Positions 40,473 to 48,400 of a stretch of 64,000 nucleotides of DNA are shown here, piece after piece (the first letter of the stretch is position 1; each line of letters starts with the position of its first letter). Under the pieces are notes generated by a model. The model saw nothing but the letters and a program-made list of their open reading frames with translations, searched no databases and was not told where the DNA came from. The position numbers and the translations under genes are program-made. The stretch spans positions 1,798,001 through 1,862,000 of the forward strand of contig NZ_JACHMD010000001.1 in NCBI RefSeq assembly GCF_014204835.1, read 5' to 3'. This DNA comes from Microbacterium marinum (GTDB lineage Bacteria; Actinomycetota; Actinomycetes; Actinomycetales; Microbacteriaceae).

Positions 40473-40697
40473 TCAGCCTTTCTTGGCGTTGCCGGTGGTG
40501 GTGGCCGCGCTGTCGGCCTCGGGGTCGGAGGTGGCCGCGTCGCCGTCGGGCTCGGCCGTCGCCGCGTCGCCTTCGGGGGCGTCAACGATGGCCTCATCCT
40601 CGACGAGGATGAGCTGGGGGTGGAAGGCCGCCATCTGCTCGGGGAACTCCCCGAGCGCGCCCGACTGAGCGTCGCGGTAGAGGAGCGTGCGGTTCAT
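40473..40697 (-). CDS. Small acidic protein in the tail module
   Basis: 74 aa, start 40697. The first 35 residues are globular (LLYRDAQSGALGEFPEQM). The rest is an acidic Ala/Asp/Glu/Thr tail with a repeated DGDAAT unit. A TAGACTCC box lies seven bases before the ATG and no ribosome site is seen, so it could be read from a leaderless transcript. Function unknown. Confidence 0.6.
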   Translation of the reverse strand: MNRTLLYRDAQSGALGEFPEQMAAFHPQLILVEDEAIVDAPEGDAATAEPDGDAATSDPEADSAATTTGNAKKG

Positions 40698-40702
40698 GGC
40701 GC

Positions 40703-40710
40703 GGAGTCTA
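40703..40710 (-). repeat. TAGACTCC motif copy
   Basis: Located 6-13 bases before the ATG of the small acidic protein. It fits a -10 box for a leaderless start, but no -35 box is seen. Confidence 0.35.
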
Positions 40711-40730
40711 AGGTGACCCCGGCGGGATAA

Positions 40731-41177
40731 TCAGCTCCGGCAGACAACCTGGAAGAAGATCGGCCGAACCAGGCGCGGCGCGCCAGCGCTCGTGTCTTTC
40801 CGCGGCTTGGCGAGCCCGCCGTTGCAGGTCACCTCATCGCCGCTCACGGTGTTCGGCTGCAGGCCGACGAGCCGGTGCTGCACGATCGAGCACGCCTCGC
40901 GGAGATCCTCGGGGTTGGAGGCGTAGACGTACACCTGGAAGGGGAGCATCCACGCCCCGCCCTGCGCGCCATCTGCCATGGTCTTCGTCCCTGCGATCGG
41001 GAACGTCGACCCGAAGTGCACGGTCGCGTACGGCTTGATGCCGCGCTTGTCGGGGCGCTCGGGGAGCTTGACGCCCTCGGGCACCTGCATCTCCCAGATG
41101 CGGCCGCCGAGGAGCGAGCCGATGCCCGTCTCCTTCGAGAGGATGAAGGTGGCCTCGTTGGATCCATCGAACGTCAT
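40731..41177 (-). CDS. Tail terminator-like protein
   Basis: 148 aa, ATG 41177 overlapping the previous TGA. A mixed alpha/beta protein with the segment LPFQVYVYASNPEDLREACSI and the end FFQVVCRS. Position (fourth in connector order, before tail subunits) and length match tail terminator proteins that cap the tail and join it to the neck. Confidence 0.65.
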   Translation of the reverse strand: MTFDGSNEATFILSKETGIGSLLGGRIWEMQVPEGVKLPERPDKRGIKPYATVHFGSTFPIAGTKTMADGAQGGAWMLPFQVYVYASNPEDLREACSIVQHRLVGLQPNTVSGDEVTCNGGLAKPRKDTSAGAPRLVRPIFFQVVCRS

Positions 41178-41671
41178 CGCGCCACCCGTTCCAGGAGCTC
41201 AGGGACTCGCGTGAGCGCGAGCGTGAAAGAGTCGCCGAGGGCGCCGACCGCCTCGATCGTGTCGGTGCCCCACTCCTGGTCCTCGAAGTAGTCGCGCCAG
41301 TTCTCTAGCCAGCCCCACGTCAGGATGACCTCGGCGGCGACGACCAGGTTGCCACCGGCGGTGAGCGAGCCGCGCCCCGCGCGCTCCACGGCGACAGCGG
41401 AGTCGACGCCTTCGTAGAACTCGCCGGTGACGTAGCGACCGGCCTGTGCGCCGAGCGGGCCGTAGTGGTCGGACTCGCTGCTGGAGGCGACGCGGGCGCG
41501 ACCGGTGGGGGTGTGCGCGGCCAGGATCATGCTCTGCATGCGCTCGACCAGGTCGTTGCCGAGGTGCGCGACCTCGCCGATCACCTCGTCGACGTGGGCG
41601 CTCACGCGGGACTCGAAGCCCGCGCGCAGTGCGCCGACGTCGAGGCCCGTCATCGAGAAGGAGGAGCTCAT
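41174..41671 (-). CDS. Neck protein, HK97 gp10-like
   Basis: 165 aa. A helical start (ALRAGFESRVSAHVDEVIGE) is followed by SMILAAHTPTGRAR and a C-terminal beta part. This resembles HK97 gp10-type head-tail connector proteins. It overlaps both neighbours by ATGA/GTGA, within the neck gene group. Confidence 0.65.
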   Translation of the reverse strand: MSSSFSMTGLDVGALRAGFESRVSAHVDEVIGEVAHLGNDLVERMQSMILAAHTPTGRARVASSSESDHYGPLGAQAGRYVTGEFYEGVDSAVAVERAGRGSLTAGGNLVVAAEVILTWGWLENWRDYFEDQEWGTDTIEAVGALGDSFTLALTRVPELLERVAR

Positions 41672-42099
41672 GCGCGCACCGTCGCGAAGTCGATGAACAG
41701 GACCGGCGACTCGCTCGAGGCCGTGGCCTCCTTGATCAGCGCGCGGACGCCGGCGAGCTCGACGGCACGATGCGGGTTGGTGATGACGATCACCGCGCCG
41801 TCAGGGAACACGGGGTCGCCATCCTCGCGGATGATCGTGGCGCGCCACTGCGTGCTCGTGCGAGTCTCGTCGCTGGCATCCGTGCTGCGGAAGTCGCTGC
41901 GCCGGCGGAAGCGCGCCGGGCGATCGCTGATGAGCGTGGTATCCGGCTTGTTGCCTTCGATCGAGTCGGTGGTCGCGTTCCACTTCCCGGGCTCGCCGGG
42001 CGAGATGATGTTGATGCGAGCGCGAAGCTCCGGCCGGATGGCCTCCACAATCTCGGCGGTCCAGTCCAGACTCGCGGAGATCGGCTTGAGAGGAGACAT
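41668..42099 (-). CDS. Head-tail connector protein (DUF6093-like)
   Basis: 143 aa, start 42099 after AGAGGAGAC. It is a beta-rich protein with RARINIISPGEPGKWN, RARFRRRSDFRSTD-type basic segments and the end SSESPVLFIDFATV. Similar proteins lie next to gp10-like proteins in actinophages and are annotated as head-tail stoppers. No catalytic site. Confidence 0.6.
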   Translation of the reverse strand: MSPLKPISASLDWTAEIVEAIRPELRARINIISPGEPGKWNATTDSIEGNKPDTTLISDRPARFRRRSDFRSTDASDETRTSTQWRATIIREDGDPVFPDGAVIVITNPHRAVELAGVRALIKEATASSESPVLFIDFATVRA

Positions 42100-42109
42100 G
42101 GGCCGTAGG

Positions 42110-42325
42110 CTACCGGCTCGCGGCGGCGTTGGGGCGTCGCTCCGCCTCGGTGATCTCGGGTTCCGGGTGCTTCCTGTAGCCAGCGGCGATCAGCAGGTCA
42201 GCGGCTTCGAGTGCCGCAGTGATCCCGATCGTCGTCGACTCGTATCCGGTCCCGACCTGGACGCCGCTGATCTCGTCAGCGATGTCGGACCGCAGCGCCT
42301 CGCGTTCGTCGTCTCGCGCTTCCAT
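42110..42325 (-). CDS. Small phage protein with ARDDER...HPEPEIT module
   Basis: 71 aa from ATG 42325, overlapping the TGA of the previous gene; a GTG at 42328 is an alternative start. The start ARDDEREALRSDI and the segment AAGYRKHPEPEITEAE recur in the neighbouring 42325-42912 protein, so one is a partial duplicate of the other. Function unknown. Confidence 0.65.
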   Translation of the reverse strand: MEARDDEREALRSDIADEISGVQVGTGYESTTIGITAALEAADLLIAAGYRKHPEPEITEAERRPNAAASR

Positions 42326-42515
42326 CACTGCTCCCCCTCTCCGACAGGCACCCGGAGAGCGGCTTCGTGTAGCGCGAGACCGAGGCGCTGGATCAGCCCC
42401 ACCTCGTAGTCCACGTCGTCATGCTCAACCGCGCGTCCGTAGAGCCCCTCAGCCTCTTTCACGAGAGCCGCGTAGTCCCATGTTGCCTTGGTGATCTCGG
42501 GTTCCGGGTGCTTCC
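42149..42515. repeat. Direct repeats from a partial gene duplication
   Basis: A 26-bp sequence is identical at 42149-42174 and 42490-42515. A 16-bp sequence CGCGTTCGTCGTCTCG is identical at 42301-42316 and 42672-42687. Both pairs lie in the two neighbouring genes with the shared ARDDER/HPEPEIT module. High identity suggests a recent duplication. Confidence 0.85.
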
Positions 42516-42912
42516 GGGCGCGGACTTCGTAGCCCGCGTCAGCCAGTTCGTCGATCAGCCGGTCAGCCTCGTAGCGGTGCCGCGTCCACCGCTGGATGCC
42601 CGCCTGCACCTCTTCGAGCGAAGCGGCCTTCGAGCGGTTCTCGACGGCGCACATCGCCTTCGCGAGCGCGTCGCGTTCGTCGTCTCGTGCTTCCTGTCCG
42701 AGCGCGAGTCGCTCGATCGCGTCCGCGGCATCGCGCATGAGGGTGGCTCGCGCGCTGGTCGAGCCCTCGGCGAAGCCGCGCAGCTCGGCAATGAGGTCAG
42801 CATCGCGCGGCGGGATATCGGGCGCGCCCAGGGGCGGATGTTGCGGGCAGGGCCAGCGCAGGGAGCCGTCACCGGAGGGGCAGGTGCAGTCGCGGCGGAC
42901 GACGGAGGTCAT
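42325..42912 (-). CDS. Hypothetical phage protein with ARDDER...HPEPEIT module
   Basis: 195 aa, ATG 42912 overlapping the previous TGA. It starts with a Cys-rich segment (DCTCPSGDGSLRWPCPQH) that could bind zinc. It is helical afterwards, with the ARDDERDALAKAM and RKHPEPEITKATW blocks shared with the smaller downstream gene. Lies between integrase-proximal genes and neck genes. Function unknown. Confidence 0.65.
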   Translation of the reverse strand: MTSVVRRDCTCPSGDGSLRWPCPQHPPLGAPDIPPRDADLIAELRGFAEGSTSARATLMRDAADAIERLALGQEARDDERDALAKAMCAVENRSKAASLEEVQAGIQRWTRHRYEADRLIDELADAGYEVRARKHPEPEITKATWDYAALVKEAEGLYGRAVEHDDVDYEVGLIQRLGLALHEAALRVPVGEGEQ

Positions 42913-43445
42913 ACCTGAACCTCCCACCAGTCGCCGCCGGAGAAGGTGGTCTCCTGATGGACCTCGACGATGTTGCCGTGGCCGCGGTTCACCTCGGCGA
43001 GTCGCGTGACTCCTTCGAGGTTCTGGTCCCCACCCCAGGGCGGGGGCGTCATGTCGACGTCGCGCTCGAGGTCGCCGCCGATGTAGACGGTCAGATGGAA
43101 GGTGTCGGTCGCCTTCATCTCGATGGCGGTCTGCATCTCGAGCTCGGAGATGAAGAGGCTGTGACCGTTCGGCTTGTAGACGAAGTCGCCGGCCGTCCGT
43201 CCATCTGAGCCATCGTGCTTCGGTGCGCGCGGGCCGTTGTGCACGACCACGACTGCCCAGCCGCCGACGCGATACTCGTAGGGCACCATCACCTGGTCGG
43301 TGCGGGGGAAGTACAGGAGCGCACCCTTGAGGTCGTGCGTGTGAGTGCGCTGCTGGGGGAGTGCCAGGAGGGCCGCGTTGATCGAGCCCGCCGGGGCCTC
43401 GACGTCGCGAGGGTTGCGCAGGAGGGCGGCGAAGTCGACGGTCAT
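42909..43445 (-). CDS. Hypothetical phage protein
   Basis: 178 aa, ATG 43445 overlapping the previous stop. Beta-rich, with FHLTVYIGGDLERDVD, the conserved-looking PPPWGGDQNLEG and a Trp-containing end (GGDWWEVQV). It might be a structural or decoration protein. It lies where capsid genes would be expected in a normal structural operon but is far too small for a capsid protein. Confidence 0.65.
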   Translation of the reverse strand: MTVDFAALLRNPRDVEAPAGSINAALLALPQQRTHTHDLKGALLYFPRTDQVMVPYEYRVGGWAVVVVHNGPRAPKHDGSDGRTAGDFVYKPNGHSLFISELEMQTAIEMKATDTFHLTVYIGGDLERDVDMTPPPWGGDQNLEGVTRLAEVNRGHGNIVEVHQETTFSGGDWWEVQV

Positions 43446-43690
43446 CGCAGCACCTCGCCCTTCGCGATCGTGCGGAAGCCGATGACGGTCTCGCGCAGCT
43501 CGTGCAAGCGCTTGATCTCCGCCTCGATGCGGTCGTCGAGGTCGCGGTACTCGGCGACCGTCATGGCGCCGACGCTTCGGCGGATGCTGTCAGGGGTGGC
43601 AGCCTGGAGGGTCAGATACTCGGCCTCAGCGAGCCGCGGCTGCAGGAGGGTTTCGGGGATGGGGAAGAGGTGGTCGTGGGAGTTTCGCAT
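43442..43690 (-). CDS. Small coiled-coil hypothetical protein
   Basis: 82 aa, ATG 43690, stop overlapping the next start. The last 40 residues form a charged helix (LDDRIEAEIKRLHELRETV). Preceded by a prophage motif copy in the 25-bp gap. Function unknown. Confidence 0.6.
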   Translation of the reverse strand: MRNSHDHLFPIPETLLQPRLAEAEYLTLQAATPDSIRRSVGAMTVAEYRDLDDRIEAEIKRLHELRETVIGFRTIAKGEVLR

Positions 43691-43700
43691 GGTGTCCTCG

Positions 43701-43717
43701 GTTTTGCGCGCTAAATC
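43701..43717 (-). promoter_or_regulatory. Prophage motif copy (minus orientation), exact consensus
   Basis: The minus strand reads GATTTAGCGCGCAAAAC in the gap between the HTH gene and the 43690 gene, with the GA in the TGA stop of the HTH gene. It is identical to the copy at 25669-25685. Confidence 0.7.
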
Positions 43718-43940
43718 AGGCGGCTTTTTCGGTCAACACGACGGGCGTGCTGCTGGCGTCGAGCTGGTTCAGGTCGATGCGGATGAGGCGCGGGCCGAAG
43801 CGGCGGGCCTGGATCTCCTGGCGGGCGATCATGCGGCGGACGGTGTCACGCGACACCTTGAGGTGCGCCATGACGTCTTCGATGGTGCCCCACCTCGGGG
43901 CAAGGGTGGTCGGAGTCTGGTCGGGTTCGACGGCGTGCAT
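43716..43940 (-). CDS. Excisionase-like small HTH protein
   Basis: 74 aa, ATG 43940 after GAGAGGAC; a longer frame upstream has no ribosome site. The centre (TIEDVMAHLKVSRDTVRRMI, then RRFGPRLIRIDLNQLD) is the winged helix of MerR/excisionase-type proteins. It follows int on the same transcript. It probably directs excision or regulates int; a role as regulator of the motif-bearing genes is possible but unsupported. Confidence 0.8.
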   Translation of the reverse strand: MHAVEPDQTPTTLAPRWGTIEDVMAHLKVSRDTVRRMIARQEIQARRFGPRLIRIDLNQLDASSTPVVLTEKAA

Positions 43941-43987
43941 ATACGGATGTCCTCTCTCTCGATCATCACGGTAGCGCACAAGATGGC

Positions 43988-45217
43988 TCAAGAGCCCTTC
44001 GTGCCGGAAGAACTTGCAGGGAACGGCATTCGGTCGGCCAGCTCGGCGTCGCGACCGGTGGTCTTCTGATACGTCATGGCCGCGACGGTCGTGCTGTGGC
44101 CGAGGAACGCCATGGTCTCGCGCAGGGTCGCGCCGGTCTGCGCGTGCATGGTGCCGGCGAATGCTCGGAGGTCGTGCTCGCGCGAGATCGACTCCCACCC
44201 GTCCTCGGTACGCACTCTGAGGCCAGCGGCCTCGCGAGCCTGGTTCCACCGGGAGTTCCACTGGGCGTTGTGAAGGAACTCGGAGCCTTCCCCGGGTGCG
44301 AAGAGGAGGGCGGTCCGCGCGCGACCGACGTGCGCGCGGAGGTGCTCCTCGACATCGGGGGTCGCGGCGATGGGGAGCGACACCTCGCGCTCCACGTCGT
44401 CATCCTTGCCTTTGAGCTTGCCGACCACCCACCCCTGCGAGGAGACGTGCTGCGCCTGGCGGTGGACGTGCACCACGTAGCGCTCACCCTCCTTCCGGAG
44501 GTCGCAGCGCCGCAGGGCGCGCCACTCGCTGAGGCGGAGGCCGCCGTACGCGCCGAGGAGGATGGCGAGCTTGAAGCGCGGCTCGATCGCCTCGAGCATC
44601 GTCGCGAGCTCGGCCATCGTCGGCGGTCGATGCTTGATGCCCGTCTTCGACATCGCGAGCGCGGAGTCCACCGGGTTCTTCGTGATGATCTCGTCGATGA
44701 TCGCCGTGTTCATAATCGCTCGCAGGAGGCGGGCCTCGTTGCCGGCCGCGGTGGCCGCCTTCGCCGAGCGCTCGGCGTGCCATGCGCGCACCCGCGCCGC
44801 CGTGATCTCCGTGATCGAATCGTCCGCGAAGCAGGCGAGCCCGTTCTTCACCTGCAGGCGGTAGTCGTACGCCGTCTTCACCGACAGCGGCTCGCCCCGC
44901 TTGTTGCGACGCTCGGAGATCCACGACTCGGCGTAGGTCGCGAAGCGGTGGGCCTTGGCCTGCTCAGCCTCGCGCACTCGGCGCTTGACGGACTCCTCCG
45001 GGGTCTCCCAGGAGCCGTCGGCGATCTCCCGCTGCTTCTTGTTCAGCCACGCGCGGGCGTCGGTCCGCGTCCCGAATGTGAGCGACACGCCCTGCGCGGT
45101 CTTCGCCGAATACTGCTTGCCGTCGGCGCCGATGTAGCGTGCCTGGAAGCGGCCGCTGGGGAGCGCGCGGATGGTTCCCCAGGCGCTGGACCGCTTGCGT
45201 TGTTCCTTCTGAGCCAT
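43988..45217 (-). CDS. int: Tyrosine integrase
   Basis: 409 aa, ATG 45217. The N-terminal arm-binding and core-binding domains (basic, about residues 1-180) are followed by the catalytic domain: R228 in GGLRLSEWR, H348-x2-R351 in HDLRAFAG, H374 in LGHST and the nucleophile Y383 in MTYQKT. All residues of the family are present. It would integrate the phage at the tRNA-Lys gene 144 bp upstream of its start. The C-terminus is a short acidic/Ser-rich tail. No strong ribosome site precedes the ATG; a direct repeat overlaps this point. Confidence 0.95.
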   Translation of the reverse strand: MAQKEQRKRSSAWGTIRALPSGRFQARYIGADGKQYSAKTAQGVSLTFGTRTDARAWLNKKQREIADGSWETPEESVKRRVREAEQAKAHRFATYAESWISERRNKRGEPLSVKTAYDYRLQVKNGLACFADDSITEITAARVRAWHAERSAKAATAAGNEARLLRAIMNTAIIDEIITKNPVDSALAMSKTGIKHRPPTMAELATMLEAIEPRFKLAILLGAYGGLRLSEWRALRRCDLRKEGERYVVHVHRQAQHVSSQGWVVGKLKGKDDDVEREVSLPIAATPDVEEHLRAHVGRARTALLFAPGEGSEFLHNAQWNSRWNQAREAAGLRVRTEDGWESISREHDLRAFAGTMHAQTGATLRETMAFLGHSTTVAAMTYQKTTGRDAELADRMPFPASSSGTKGS

Positions 45218-45219
45218 GA

Positions 45220-45263
45220 GATTTCGTGCCTTCTACGTGCCATAGTGAATGCGATTTCGTGCC
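45220..45263. repeat. Candidate integrase arm-type sites
   Basis: GATTTCGTGCC occurs twice in the same orientation at 45220-45230 and 45253-45263, between int and the attR core. Further T/G-rich units (GCGGATTT, GCGGTTTG) follow to 45340. Short direct repeats beside the core are typical for binding of the integrase N-terminal domain. Confidence 0.5.
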
Positions 45264-45360
45264 GTTTTGAGCTTACACAATCAGTGACTCGCAACACAAT
45301 ACGTGCGGATTTACGCGGTTTGCGGTGTTATGCGGCATTGCGCGTGCCACTTAGATCTGC

Positions 45361-45402
45361 CTCTTAATCAGTGGGTTCAGGGTTCAAGTCCCTGGGGGTG
45401 CA
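45361..45402 (+). other. attR: 3' end of a tRNA-Lys(CTT) gene
   Basis: From 45361 the sequence is the 3' half of a tRNA. It has an anticodon loop CTCTTAA with anticodon CTT (45363-45365), a T stem-loop CAGGG-TTCAAGT-CCCTG (45378-45394), an acceptor strand GGGGTGC (45395-45401) and discriminator A (45402); CCA is not encoded. The sequence left of 45361 does not pair as a D arm or 5' acceptor strand. So this is the displaced gene end at the right prophage junction. The intact tRNA should lie at attL outside the window. The core probably starts at 45360-45361 and extends up to 42 bp. Confidence 0.9.
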
Positions 45403-45408
45403 CGGATC

Positions 45409-45443
45409 GCCCCGATGACTCTCGCCAGTCACCGGGGCTTTCT
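45409..45443 (+). terminator. tRNA terminator
   Basis: The stem GCCCCGATGACT / AGTCACCGGGGC (one mismatch) with a 6-base loop is followed by TTTCT, 7 bases after the tRNA end. It is the host terminator of the tRNA-Lys gene, now separated from its gene. Confidence 0.8.
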
Positions 45444-45478
45444 GCATCCCGGGCTGCGTTCGCCGCCGTCCCCGGCAC

Positions 45479-48400
45479 TCATCGCAGGTCCCGGAGCCGC
45501 GCGCCGAGCGCCGCCGCCTCACCATCGCGCCGTTCGTACGAGACCGCGAGGATCAGCAGGACGGCGCCGACGACCGCAAGGGTGATCCACCACGGCATCG
45601 AATCGATCCCGCGACCGATCTGCACGGAGAAGGCCGAGACATTCTCGAGTGGCAGGACCACGACGCCGACGAGGAAGGGCGCCGCAAGACGACCGCGCGC
45701 GCCGATCAGGATCGCCGCGAGCGCCATGACGATGACGAGGATCGCCCGCCATGTCTGAGGGTCCGTGAAGGTGGCGGCGATCGATGCGCCCAGGATGACC
45801 GCGAGTCCCGGGGTCAGCAGGGCCCACGAGCCGGACCATCTCGCCGGCCATGAGGCGAGCGTGCCCCGCTCGGGGGCGTGCGAAGCGCCGAGGTGCAGCG
45901 CACCGGCAATGAGAAGGGCGACGCCGAGAGGAAGTGAGAACCACTCGACCCGCAGTTCGCGCGGACTCCACGCGGCGACGGACGTGGCGAAGGCGAGGGC
46001 GAAGACGAACCAGACCGGGGGGAACATGTCGCCCCTGCCGCGGCGCTGCAGAGCGCTGATCGTGACGACACCGGCGAGGATCGCCAACATGACGGCCCAC
46101 ATCGGCCAGGTCTCCGGGGCATCGGTCCGGATGGCGGGCCACGGCGCCACGGCGACATACATCAGCGCCGGTGCGAGTGCCCACCGATGAGCGAGTCGTC
46201 GTTCCGTCGTCCGAGTGAGGGCGACGCCGGCGACGGCGGCAGGGAGGGCGCCGAGGCAGCCGAGCCCCAGCGCGACCAGCACCCCCGGGCCATCCGGCGC
46301 GGTGAGCCCGACTCGAGCGGCGACGATGGTTCCCGCCGACCCTGCCAGCACCGCGACGACCAGCGTCGGGGTGCGGAGGGAACCCCACGCGCTGTCGGAG
46401 CGCACCAGGGCACCGACCGACGCGAGAACCGCGGAGGCGCCGAGCAGGGACCACATCCGCGCTTCTCCGCCCATCCCGGCGAGCGCCACGACGGAAGGCA
46501 GGACGGCCGCCAGCAACCCTCCCGCGTAGAGCCGGCTGCCACGGCGCGCCGTCCGGGCGAGGGCGGCGCCCACCGCGACCACGCCGAGCGCGGGTGGAAG
46601 GACGTACGCCTCGAGCAGCTGAACGTCCCACAAGCGCCACGCGCACCACAGAGCGCCGGTCGCGGAGATCCCCGCCAGCCACCACAGCATGCGCCGCCGC
46701 CCCGCGGCCGCAGCCGCTCCCGTGCCGGTGGCGAGGATCGTCAAGACGAGGACGGCTGTCGGGAGCCCCGCAGCCGTCCGGCCGAGCGCCAGCGCGACGG
46801 CGATCACTCCGGTGAGGAGCGCCGACGACTCCATCGCGGTGCGCAGCAGAACCGGCATCCGACTCGCGGGGACGCGACGCGCGAAGGTCGCTTCGACGGA
46901 TCCCGCGGCCGGCAACGCGCAGACGACGATGGCGGCCACGACCGGCAGCACGATCGGGGAGCCGCTGACGGGCAGCAGCCACGCTCCCACGCACACGACC
47001 ACGACGGCGAGGGAGGGCACGAGCAGCATCGCGAACACCGCTCGAAGGGGCGGGACGAGACCCGCGCGCCGGGTGAGCAGGAGCACAAGCGCGAGGACGA
47101 AGATGATGCCGGTGGACAGGGCCGTCCAGCCGCTCCGTTCCTCCACGACCTGGAGGACCCCGAAGACGAACGGCACCGCCGTGACCCCGAGCACCGCCCA
47201 CCACGCGTGCACCGGCACGGCGCGCACGAACGTCGCGACGATGGCCACCACGGCCGCCGCCGTCGTCGTGAGACTGACGACCGGCACCGACGCGAGGCCG
47301 AGCAGTGCGAGCGCCGTCGCCGCGACGATGAGCGAGTACCCGTAGGCCGCGGCGACGTGCAGCCAGCGGAACCGGGCGGGCGCGGCATGAGCCGTCCAGA
47401 CCGCCGCAGCGAGGACACCGGGCCAACTCGCCACCGCGAGCTCGGCCGTGGACCATGCCAAGACGACGGCGACGCCCAGGGCGGCGTGACCCGTCAGTGC
47501 GAACGCGAGCCTCGGTGACAGTCCGACGATGCGCACCCTGCCGGAGCGCCGGCGCAGCGCCTCTCCGGATGCCGCCGCGATCGCGGCGCCGGCCGCAACG
47601 GTGGCCTCCGGCGGTCCGTACGGAGTCACGACGAGGGCGAAGACGGCGAGGGCCGAGACCCACGCGGCTGCCGCACGGAATCCGCGCGCGCGGGAGGCAC
47701 GGCGACGTGCCACCCTCCCGGTGACGACCAGGGCGACCGCCGCGACGGACAGGCCCGCGGCGGCGACCACCGACGGCCACATCGACTCGTCGTCCGTGCG
47801 GGTGAGGGTGAAGACCGCGGTGATCCCCACGACGGCGACCGACGGCAGGGCCGTCAGCGCCAGCACGATGAGGGCGCCGGCGCGGGCCCACGTGGCATCC
47901 GTGCCCCGCAGGAGTGCAGTTCCGATGAGCCCGACAGCGGCCCCGGCGAGCGGGAGGGCGACAGCTGACACCGAGGGGAGGGCGATCCCCGTCCCGACCG
48001 AGATCGCGGCGGCCGCCGCCCCGGCGGTGAGCGCACCGCCCGCGACGAAGGCCCACAATCGGGGCGTGGTGCGGCGGGCCGAGGCGACCGCGATGAGGCT
48101 GACCGTGATCAGCGCGGCCGCGCCGGCGGCCATCGTCTCGACCACGTCGTCGCCGACTCCCACGACGTGCACGAGGGCGAGGAGCCCCGCTGCGAGCTGC
48201 GCCGCGGTGAGCGTGGCGATTTCGGTTCGGCGTGCGCCCTGGCTGATCCCCGCGCCGCGATCGGCGACGACGATGAGCGACATAGCGGCCGCCATCGTGC
48301 CCAGCCACCCCAGCGCGGCCGCGCCGGCAGTGCCGTCTGCTGCGCCGAGCATTGCGGGCACGAAGGCGAGTCCGACCAGTCCCGGCGCCGACCAGGACCG

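Larger units (their letters stand above)
1..45402. mobile_element. Integrated siphovirus-type prophage, right part including attR
   Basis: Everything left of the tRNA-Lys fragment looks like a temperate tailed phage. It has a tyrosine integrase beside the att site, tail tube, tape measure and minor tail genes, holin and endolysin, and a phage replication/recombination module. Genes are short, overlapping and packed into one rightward and one leftward block that converge at a terminator near 25650. A repeated 17-bp motif is spread through this part only. The left attachment site, and probably the terminase, portal and capsid genes, lie outside the window. No disrupted essential gene is visible, so the prophage may be intact, but that cannot be decided from this part. 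Confidence 0.93.

Noticed and set aside
27220..40710. TAGACTCC boxes as full sigma-70 promoters
   Set aside because: No acceptable -35 box was found at 16-18 bp from the copies I checked, so they are reported only as an unexplained motif.
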